Positions 32,527 to 38,814 of a DNA stretch of 38,814 nt are shown here, piece by piece (position 1 is the first letter of the stretch; every line of letters begins with the position of its first letter). Position numbers and translations under genes: made by a program. The stretch comes from Tepidamorphus sp. Lineage in GTDB: Bacteria; Pseudomonadota; Alphaproteobacteria; Rhizobiales; Tepidamorphaceae. The notes under the pieces were generated by a model. It did not search any database. It saw only the letters and a list, made by a program, of their open reading frames with translations, and was not told the origin of the DNA. The stretch is taken from contig JANQKY010000063.1 of assembly GCA_028280885.1 (NCBI GenBank), positions 1 through 38,814 of the forward strand. Reading direction: 5' to 3'.

Positions 32527-33423
32527 TCACGCCCCGGCGTGCGCCGCCGCTTCCATCTTGCGGGCAGCGGACGTCACCGCCTTCTGCACCTTCTCGAACG
32601 CACGCACCTCGATCTGGCGGACGCGTTCGCGCGAGACGCCGAATTCCTCCGACAAAGCCTCGAGCGTCAGCGGATCCTCGTCGAGCCGGCGCGCGGTGAA
32701 GATGCGCTTTTCGCGGTCGTTCAGCACATCGAGCGCCTCGGCGAGCATCTTGCGGCGGTTGTCGAGCTCCTCGCTCTCGGCCAGCACGGCCTCCTGGCTG
32801 TCCTGGTCGTCGACGAGCCAGTCCTGCCACTCGCTGGCCGATTCACCATCGGCCCTGAGCGGCGAGTTGAGCGAGGCATCGCCCGACAGGCGCCGGTTCA
32901 TCGACACGACGTCCTCCTCCGGGACACCGAGCCGTTCGGCGATCTCGGAGACCTGATCGGGCTTCAGATCGCCCTCCTCGAGGGCTGCGATCTGGCCCTT
33001 CACCTTGCGCAGGTTGAAGAACAGCTTCTTCTGGTTGGCCGTGGTGCCCATCTTCACAAGGCTCCACGAGCGCAGGATGTATTCCTGGATCGAGGCGCGG
33101 ATCCACCACATCGCATAGGTGGCGAGACGGAAGCCCTTTTCGGGCTCGAACCGCTTGACGGCCTGCATCAGGCCGACATTGCCCTCCGAAACGATTTCAC
33201 CGATCGGCAGGCCGTAGCCGCGATAGCCCATGGCGATCTTGGCGACCAGGCGCAGATGGCTGGTGACGAGCTTCTGGGCGGCGTCGCGATCGTCATGCTC
33301 GCGCCAACTCTTGGCGAGCATGAACTCCTCGTTCGGCTCAAGCATGGGAAAACGGCGGATTTCGGCGAGATAGCGCGACAGTCCGCCTTCCGCCGAGACG
33401 GCGGGAACAGTAATGTTGGCCAT
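32527..33423 (-). CDS. rpoH: RNA polymerase sigma-32 factor RpoH
   Basis: A 299-residue heat-shock sigma factor. Region 2 is at about 45-115 (LVTSHLRLVAKIAMGYRGYG and ATYAMWWIRASIQEYILRSW). The RpoH box QKKLFFNLR is at 131-139, which distinguishes it from other sigma-70 members. Region 4 with the -35 recognition helix is near the C terminus (LEALSEEFGVSRERVRQIEV). An excellent RBS, AGAGGAGGA, sits before the ATG at 33423. It is downstream of rluD in the same direction by 142 bases, a common neighbour in alphaproteobacteria. Confidence 0.95.
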   Translation of the reverse strand: MANITVPAVSAEGGLSRYLAEIRRFPMLEPNEEFMLAKSWREHDDRDAAQKLVTSHLRLVAKIAMGYRGYGLPIGEIVSEGNVGLMQAVKRFEPEKGFRLATYAMWWIRASIQEYILRSWSLVKMGTTANQKKLFFNLRKVKGQIAALEEGDLKPDQVSEIAERLGVPEEDVVSMNRRLSGDASLNSPLRADGESASEWQDWLVDDQDSQEAVLAESEELDNRRKMLAEALDVLNDREKRIFTARRLDEDPLTLEALSEEFGVSRERVRQIEVRAFEKVQKAVTSAARKMEAAAHAGA

Positions 33424-33565
33424 GATATCCTCCTCTTGCGGCCCCTGCGCTCTGCCCCCTGTGCAGGTCGACTGCACCTTCGGGCGACAACCGTCGCAGG
33501 TCCTGGATTTCAGCCAAGGTCTGAAGAGAAACGCCTATTATGTCTAAATGATGGTCCCTCTCTGG

Positions 33566-34564
33566 CTACCCGTCCCGCAAGCTGTCCACCAAGGTCTGAA
33601 AATCGGCCGGGAACGCGCTTTCGAAGCGCAGAACCTTACCGCTCACGGGATGGCTCACTTGCAACAGATAGGCATGGAGGGCCTGTCTTCCAAGAGTGTT
33701 CAGCGCAAATCGTTGATTTTCCGTCAATAATCGCTCCTTGGACCGAAAGCCGGCGGCATAGACCGCATCGCCCAGGATCGGATGGCGCAGATGCGCCATA
33801 TGGACGCGGATCTGATGCGTACGGCCGGTTTCGAGGCGGCATTCGACAAGCGCCGCGCGCGGCACGCCATCGGCGGCGGCGAAGGTTTCACACAGCGCGT
33901 AATGCGTCACCGCGTGACGGCCGCCGTCGCGGACGACCATCTTCTCCGGCGCCTGGCGGGAACGGCCGATCGGCGCGTCGATCGTGCCGCGCGGCCGGCG
34001 CGGACAGCCCCAGACGAGCGCCCGGTAGCCGCGTTCGAGCGGCCCGGTGCGGCCATGATCGGCAAACTGGTCGGCCAGCGACCGGTGGGCGATATCGGTC
34101 TTGGCGGCGACGATCAGGCCCGACGTGTCCTTGTCGAGCCGGTGGACGATGCCCGGCCGCTCGACCCCGCCGATGCCCGACAGCGAGCCGGCGCAGTGAT
34201 CGAGCAGCGCGTTGACCAGCGTGCCGTCGGGCGTGCCGGCGCCGGGATGGACGACCAGGCCCGCCGGCTTGTCGACGACGATCATCTGGTCGTCCTCGAA
34301 GACGACGGTGAGCGGGATCGCCTGCGGCTTCGGCGCCGCCGGTTCGGGCGGGGGAATCGTCAGCGTGACCTCGTCGCCCGCGTTGACCCGGAATTTCGGC
34401 TCGACTATCGTCCGCCCGCCGACCGTGACACGGCCGTCGCGGATCAGCGCCTGCAGCCGCGACCGGCTCATGTCCGCGCGCGCGGCCACGAGAACCCGGT
34501 CGAGCCGGTCCGCGGGCTGCTCGGCGGCAACCTCGAAACGAAATTCCTCAGCCTCTGCGGCCAC
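33566..34564 (-). CDS. rluD: RluA-family 23S rRNA pseudouridine synthase, RluD-type
   Basis: A 332-residue pseudouridine synthase with an N-terminal S4 RNA-binding domain (about 18-68) and the RluA catalytic domain. The catalytic Asp144 lies in IVHRLDKDTSGLIV. Length, S4 domain and closeness to rpoH support the RluD type, which modifies helix 69 of 23S rRNA and matters for ribosome assembly. A GTG start at 34564 was chosen for the long N terminus. Confidence 0.9.
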   Translation of the reverse strand: MAAEAEEFRFEVAAEQPADRLDRVLVAARADMSRSRLQALIRDGRVTVGGRTIVEPKFRVNAGDEVTLTIPPPEPAAPKPQAIPLTVVFEDDQMIVVDKPAGLVVHPGAGTPDGTLVNALLDHCAGSLSGIGGVERPGIVHRLDKDTSGLIVAAKTDIAHRSLADQFADHGRTGPLERGYRALVWGCPRRPRGTIDAPIGRSRQAPEKMVVRDGGRHAVTHYALCETFAAADGVPRAALVECRLETGRTHQIRVHMAHLRHPILGDAVYAAGFRSKERLLTENQRFALNTLGRQALHAYLLQVSHPVSGKVLRFESAFPADFQTLVDSLRDG

Positions 34565-34605
34565 GACCCGTCCATCCCAACATCAGCACACGCGTTTCCA
34601 ACACC

Positions 34606-35016
34606 ATGACCAGCCAACAAGACCAGCACAATAGCGATAGCGAGGCCTATCCCCCGACATGGTCGGAGCGCAACTACCAGGCCCTGAAGATTTCCGTGAT
34701 CGTGATGGGCGTGCTGATCGTGCTCGGCATGGTGCTGGTCGTCGTCACGATCATCAACCGGGTCTCCTCGGCCGAGGAGGAGGCAGCGGCGCAGGCCATG
34801 TCGATCGCCGTCGATGCCGACATCGCCCGGCTGCTCGACCCCGACGGCGAGGTGGTCGCAACCGAGACCGACGGCAACCGCTTGGCCGTGGTGATCAGGC
34901 GGCCGGACGGCAATTCGATCCTCGTCATCGACCTGCGCAGCGGCCAGGTGCTGAGCGTCCTGTCGCCCTCCCTTGGCGGAGCGCCCGCGCAGAGCCCGCC
35001 GGTCGCCTCGGAATAA
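34606..35016 (+). CDS. DUF6476-like small membrane protein
   Basis: A 136-residue protein with one membrane segment at about 28-50 (ISVIVMGVLIVLGMVLVVVTII). The outer part has VRRPDGNSILVIDLRSGQ, a pattern seen in the DUF6476 family from memory, and a Pro- and Ala-rich tail. It is divergent from rluD with about 40 bases between the starts, and such genes are often placed beside rluD in alphaproteobacteria. Function unknown. Confidence 0.6.
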   Translation: MTSQQDQHNSDSEAYPPTWSERNYQALKISVIVMGVLIVLGMVLVVVTIINRVSSAEEEAAAQAMSIAVDADIARLLDPDGEVVATETDGNRLAVVIRRPDGNSILVIDLRSGQVLSVLSPSLGGAPAQSPPVASE

Positions 35017-35055
35017 CGCGAACCGTCAAGGCTGGCGCAATCGATGCTCACGGGC

Positions 35056-35084
35056 CTTGCGGGGAGAAGCCTTCCGGTCTATAT
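35056..35084 (+). promoter_or_regulatory. Promoter of tRNA-Glu
   Basis: TTGCGG (35056-35061), a 17-bp spacer, TATATG (35079-35084), about 30 bases before the tRNA. This fits a sigma-70-type promoter of a stable RNA gene. A gene start between this and tRNA-Glu was not seen. Confidence 0.6.
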
Positions 35085-35113
35085 GCGGGGCCTTACGCGT
35101 AACTACCGGCGCC

Positions 35114-35189
35114 GCCCCCTTCGTCTAGCGGTCTAGGACGCCGCCCTCTCACGGCGGAAACAGGGGTTCGAGTCCCCTAGGGGGCGCCA
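35114..35189 (+). tRNA. tRNA-Glu(CTC)
   Basis: A 76-base cloverleaf. Acceptor GCCCCCT pairs with AGGGGGC, followed by discriminator G and encoded CCA. The anticodon stem CCGCC/GGCGG encloses loop CTCTCAC with anticodon CTC, read for GAG. T arm: GGTTCGAGTCCCC. Full length, no lesion. Confidence 0.95.
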
Positions 35190-35300
35190 CGGTAACTGCG
35201 CCACCTGTATCTGCGACAGCCGGACCTGAGGGCGCATTGCTAGCCGCTGCGACGCACCGGCTTCACTCCGGCCGATACGACAGTCAGCCCGGGATCTCGC

Positions 35301-35335
35301 CCTTCTTGATGATCGACCCCTTCTTGATGATCGAC
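35301..35335 (+). repeat. 18-bp tandem repeat before the oxygenase gene
   Basis: CCTTCTTGATGATCGAC occurs twice at 35301-35317 and 35319-35335. It lies 20 bases before the start codon and may be an activator site or an slipped duplication. Confidence 0.7.
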
Positions 35336-35355
35336 ACAGATCGGAACGGACAGTC

Positions 35356-36081
35356 ATGAACGAACACAGCGCAGCCGCGACCGCCGCGGCCCCCAATTCA
35401 GCGGCCCCGAATTCAGCGGCCCCGAATTCAGCGGACGAGATCCGCGCGTCCCTGATCCGCGCCTTCCGCCAGTCGGCCCGAAACACCACCCCCTACACGC
35501 ACTGGATCCTCGACGACGTGATGCCGCTGGCAACGTCGCGGGCCATTCCGGCCCTGCCCTTCCCCGCGCCCGTGATCGACGATACCGGCGGCAAGCGGGA
35601 CACGCATAATTCGACCCGGGTGTTCTTTTCCAGGGAGAACCAGGACGCCTATCCGGTCTGCGCGGCGGTCAGCGAAGCCCTGCAGCACCCGGAGACCGTG
35701 GCCGCGATCAAGGAGGTCACCGGCGCCGATCTCGACGGGTCGTCGCTCAGGATCGAATACGCGCAGGACCGCGACGGCTTCTGGCTCGAGCCGCATACCG
35801 ATATCGGCCCGAAACGAATCACCTTCCTGCACTACCTGATCGACCTGCCGGGCGCCGAGACGCTGGGCACCGACATCTACGAGGACGACGAGGCGCACAG
35901 CCATTTCGGCGCCTCGCCCAGCGCCTTCAACCAGGCGATGGTCTTCGTTCCGGCCAACAATACCTGGCACGGTTTCGAGCAACGCACGATCCCCGGCATC
36001 CGGCGGTCGCTGATCATCAATTATGTCGGCCCCGAATGGCGCAACCGCCAAGAACTGGCCTTTCCGGATCAGCCGGTTTAA
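35356..36081 (+). CDS. 2OG-Fe(II) oxygenase superfamily protein
   Basis: A 241-residue non-heme iron oxygenase. His147 and Asp149 (EPHTDIGPK) and His205 (NTWHGFEQR) form the iron-binding triad, and Arg216 or Arg217 would bind 2-oxoglutarate. The first 26 residues are a low-complexity NSAAP repeat coded by a 15-bp tandem repeat (about 35390-35434), so they may be dispensable. Substrate unknown; related proteins hydroxylate proteins or small metabolites. GGAACGG precedes the ATG. Confidence 0.85.
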   Translation: MNEHSAAATAAAPNSAAPNSAAPNSADEIRASLIRAFRQSARNTTPYTHWILDDVMPLATSRAIPALPFPAPVIDDTGGKRDTHNSTRVFFSRENQDAYPVCAAVSEALQHPETVAAIKEVTGADLDGSSLRIEYAQDRDGFWLEPHTDIGPKRITFLHYLIDLPGAETLGTDIYEDDEAHSHFGASPSAFNQAMVFVPANNTWHGFEQRTIPGIRRSLIINYVGPEWRNRQELAFPDQPV

Positions 36082-36174
36082 ACGGCTGATCTATTTGAGC
36101 CGCCCGTTGCCAGGCGAGAAAAACACGGGCGATACTTTGTTTGCCGGGCGAATAGGCCCGGGTGAATACTGGAT

Positions 36175-36193
36175 ATTAACGATCCGCGTTAAT
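36175..36193 (+). promoter_or_regulatory. Inverted-repeat site before the c-di-GMP gene
   Basis: ATTAACG (36175-36181), ATCCG, CGTTAAT (36187-36193): 7-bp perfect arms, AT-rich, in the 230-base gap before the gene. No promoter hexamers were clear. Likely a regulator site, but the protein is unknown. Confidence 0.4.
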
Positions 36194-36310
36194 TGAAATC
36201 TAAACTCCGGATGCGAGAACTGCGGCCCTCACCGCGTCGACACCGTCTGTCGCACGCAGCCTCGGGCGGCGCCTTAACGGTCCTGCCCCAACGCAGGGGC
36301 GCACAATCCA

Positions 36311-38602
36311 GTGTCGGACCTGATCGAGCCAATCAAAGGGGCGATCCGCCTCGTCCGTGACATGCGCGGCAGCGACATCGCCCTTGTCGCCGCCTGCCTG
36401 TGTCTTCTCGCCTTCGGCTTCGTCCGCGATATCCTGGACCTGCCGTATTATCGCACGCTCGCCCTGATCGGATTGGCGGCGGTGTTCCTGGGCGTCGGCT
36501 GGCACATCCTCGCCGCGATCAAGCGGCGGCGGATGCTCGACTATTTCCAGGAAGCGATCCAGAAAACCCCGTCGACCTTCGCGCTCTACGACAATCACGG
36601 CCACCTGATCGCCCATAACGCGGCCTACGAGGCCTTTCTCGACACCGATATCGGCTCGCTGCCCCGGCCGATCACCGCGCGGGACCTCGTCAGGGCGACA
36701 CTTCCCGCCACGCTCGACGATATGGCGCGCGAGCGCGAGTTCAGGGAACGGCTGCGCGGCCTGGAGGAAGCCTCGGAGGTCGCCACGGACCGGCGCTATC
36801 CCAACGGCCGGTGGCTCAGGATGCTGGCGGCGCAGACCGAGTGCGGCGCCACCGTCGCCGTCGGGATCGATGTCAGCGAACTCTACGAGGCCAAGGCACT
36901 GGCGAGCCACGAATATGCCCGGTTCCGGGGCGTCGCCGAGACATCGCCGGTGGGGATCTGGCATTTCGACCGGGATGGCCGGACCCTGTTCGTCAATCAG
37001 GCGCTGCTGATGCTGTTCGGCCTGTCGGCGGAGGCCGATCTGCGCGCCGTCCGGGCGCCCCGCTTCATCGCCGACCATCTCGACGGGCTGGAGATATCGA
37101 CGATCGCCGCCGGCGGCGCGACACTCGGCACGAAGACGCTCAACCGCAGCGGCGGCGACATCCGCCAGGTCATCGTCTTCGTTTCCGACCTGCCCGACGA
37201 CCGCTATACGCAGGGCGAAAAGCTCGTCTCCTTCGTCGACGTGACCGCGCTCAAGGATGCCGAGCAGCGCGTCAACTATCTCGCCCATCACGACCTGCTC
37301 ACCGGGGCGGAGAACCGGGCCGCCTTCCAGGACCGTATCGATGCGCTCGCCGAGGTGGCGACGCGCGAGGTGCCCTGCTGGATCCTGGTGATGGATCTCG
37401 ACGGCTTCAAACCGGTCAACGACCAGTACGGGCACGCGACCGGCGACTCGCTGCTATGCGCCTTCTTCGAGCGGATCGACGCCATCCGGCCGCGCGGATC
37501 GGGCTTCTTCCGGCTCGGCGGCGACGAATTCTGCCTGCTGCTGCGCGAAGCCTCGCGGGAGCGGGTCGACATGCTCGCCACCGCGATCGTCAATGCCGCC
37601 TCCCAGACCTTCCTGCTCGAACAGGGGGCGGTGCGGATCTCGATGAGCGTCGGCATCGCGGCGATGCCACTCCACACCGAGACACCGGAACTGGCGCAAC
37701 GCTACGCCGATCTCGCGCTCTATGTCGGCAAGGAGGCCGGCGGCAAGCGGCATGTCTTCTTCGACTCAGAGCTTGCCGAGCGGGACCTGCGCGAACGGAT
37801 CATGACGCTGGATCTCGGCCGGGCCGTCGCCGATGACGAGTTCGAGCTCGTCTATCAGCCGGTGTTCACGCGCAAGACCGGCAAGGTCGCCTGCGTCGAG
37901 GCCCTGCTGCGCTGGACCAACAGGCGCAACGGGCAGCAAATGACGCCGGGCGATTTCATCCCGATCGCCGAGCGGGTCGGCGTCATCGCCTCGATCGACA
38001 TGTGGGTTCTGGGGCAGGCGGCGCGCCAGCTCAAGGACTGGAAGGCGCGCGGCGTGGCCGTGTCGCTGCTGATGGTCAACATGTCGCCGCCGACGCTGGA
38101 AGACCCGGATTTCCTCGACCATGTCGACCGCATCCTGGAGCGCTATCCGGAAATCGCCGGGCATATCTGCATCGAACTGACCGAGGGCGTGGTCGTTCAG
38201 GACCGGATCCGGCTGAGCGAACGGTTCGAGGCGCTTAAAAAACGGGGCATTCAGACCGCGATCGACGATTTCGGAACCGGCCATACGTCGATCGCCCTGT
38301 TGCGGGACCTGCCGGTCAGCTTCATCAAGATCGACCGCAGCTATATCGACGGCATCGAACACAATCCGCAGGCCCGCGCCATCGTCACCACGGTCATTAC
38401 GCTTGGCCGGGATCTCGGCGTCGACGTGATCGGCGAGGGCGTCGAGACGGAGGCCCAGCTTGCCGCGCTCGATGTCGCCGGCTGCGCGCTGATCCAGGGA
38501 TATCTGCTGGCAAAGCCGGTCAGCGGCGACGAGATCGAAGCCATCCTCGACGTCGATCCGCCGTCATGCGGCGGTCAGGATGCCGACCGGATCGCGGGAT
38601 AG
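36311..38602 (+). CDS. PAS-PAS-GGDEF-EAL c-di-GMP signalling protein
   Basis: A 763-residue membrane protein. Two membrane segments lie at about 22-40 and 48-68. PAS-like domains occupy about 80-190 and 203-315. The GGDEF diguanylate cyclase domain runs 320-485 with intact GGDEF at 403-407; a clear RxxD inhibitory site before it is absent. The EAL phosphodiesterase domain runs 500-740 with EAL at 530-532, DDFGTG at 652-657 and GEGVET at 708-713. Both active sites look complete, so net output cannot be predicted. The GTG start at 36311 has only a weak RBS. It could tie motility to surface attachment, given the flagellar genes nearby, but that is inference. Confidence 0.9.
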   Translation: MSDLIEPIKGAIRLVRDMRGSDIALVAACLCLLAFGFVRDILDLPYYRTLALIGLAAVFLGVGWHILAAIKRRRMLDYFQEAIQKTPSTFALYDNHGHLIAHNAAYEAFLDTDIGSLPRPITARDLVRATLPATLDDMAREREFRERLRGLEEASEVATDRRYPNGRWLRMLAAQTECGATVAVGIDVSELYEAKALASHEYARFRGVAETSPVGIWHFDRDGRTLFVNQALLMLFGLSAEADLRAVRAPRFIADHLDGLEISTIAAGGATLGTKTLNRSGGDIRQVIVFVSDLPDDRYTQGEKLVSFVDVTALKDAEQRVNYLAHHDLLTGAENRAAFQDRIDALAEVATREVPCWILVMDLDGFKPVNDQYGHATGDSLLCAFFERIDAIRPRGSGFFRLGGDEFCLLLREASRERVDMLATAIVNAASQTFLLEQGAVRISMSVGIAAMPLHTETPELAQRYADLALYVGKEAGGKRHVFFDSELAERDLRERIMTLDLGRAVADDEFELVYQPVFTRKTGKVACVEALLRWTNRRNGQQMTPGDFIPIAERVGVIASIDMWVLGQAARQLKDWKARGVAVSLLMVNMSPPTLEDPDFLDHVDRILERYPEIAGHICIELTEGVVVQDRIRLSERFEALKKRGIQTAIDDFGTGHTSIALLRDLPVSFIKIDRSYIDGIEHNPQARAIVTTVITLGRDLGVDVIGEGVETEAQLAALDVAGCALIQGYLLAKPVSGDEIEAILDVDPPSCGGQDADRIAG

Positions 38603-38759
38603 GCTGATCCTCCGGTTCAGCGGGACGGCCCCCCCTCCCCCCCGCATCATCCCGTAATTCACGATAGCGAATATCCGGGATCAGAGAGCTGGCATGATGA
38701 GAGGCCATGCCATGCTCCCTTGCATGTTGTTCTGACCGTTCTGTGAGAGATTGAGCGGT

Positions 38760-38791
38760 GTACCCGGGCCGGTGGCCACCGGCCCGGGTAC
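38760..38791. repeat. Perfect 32-bp palindrome
   Basis: GTACCCGGGCCGGTGG followed at once by CCACCGGCCCGGGTAC: two 16-bp arms with no spacer. It lies in the 210-base tail after the GGDEF-EAL gene, which otherwise shows a smaller hairpin (CATCAT...ATGATG, about 38644-38700) and a short match to the repeat family near 14671. No gene was recognised there. Confidence 0.8.
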
Positions 38792-38814
38792 GGACGGACG
38801 GGACCGTTCTCCCT

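Noticed and set aside
33461..33477. GTGCAG/CTGCAC inverted repeat before rpoH as an operator
   Set aside because: Six-base arms only, in the untranslated leader. Could be real but is within chance for this GC content.

Overview
The window is a 38.8 kb, GC-rich piece of alphaproteobacterial chromosome, most likely Hyphomicrobiales or a close relative. The reasons are a Caulobacter-type flagellar regulatory set (SciP/DUF1153, FlbD, and the fliF-fliG-fliH-fliN-flbD gene order), an alphaproteobacterial RpoH beside an RluD-type synthase, a DUF6476-like protein, and GC-rich codon use. No species call is supported.

Region 1 (1-6150): an FMN azoreductase, then a thiamine operon on the minus strand. 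It has a TPP riboswitch followed by thiO, thiS, thiG, thiE, a thiF-like gene, thiD and tenA. The thiS, thiG, thiE and tenA genes look intact. thiO has an in-frame TGA where a Trp is expected, thiD has several deletions and frame changes, and the thiF-like frame has lost its expected stop. A 39-codon remnant of a second thiD sits between the riboswitch and thiO. The locus appears to be decaying or rearranged unless the base calls are wrong.

Region 2 (6150-9270): a compact accessory cluster on the plus strand. It holds a MarR-type regulator with a six-cysteine tail, a DUF6522-like protein, an unrecognised protein, two very small ORFs, an NDUFS6-like zinc protein and a one-domain rhodanese. A promoter with two 13-bp direct repeats precedes it. 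A frameshifted IS481-type transposase remnant and a tRNA-Met gene follow.

Region 3 (9350-22600): mnmA on the minus strand, then flagellar genes on the plus strand: fliK-flgD behind a sigma-54-type promoter, sciP, and the fliF-fliG-fliH-fliN-flbD-flhA run. CtrA-like sites lie before sciP and before fliF. A plausible circuit is that CtrA, restrained by SciP, drives the fliF operon, and FlbD plus sigma-54 then turns on hook-stage genes such as fliK-flgD.

Region 4 (22600-38814): mixed housekeeping and signalling genes. These are a MipA/OmpV porin-like protein, a membrane adenylate cyclase, a GNAT acetyltransferase, a dialkylglycine decarboxylase-like enzyme, MprF, a double-cupin protein, an AraC-GyrI regulator, rpoH, an RluD-type pseudouridine synthase, a DUF6476-like membrane protein, tRNA-Glu, a 2OG-Fe(II) oxygenase and a PAS-GGDEF-EAL protein. 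Gaps between genes carry several families of dispersed palindromic repeats.
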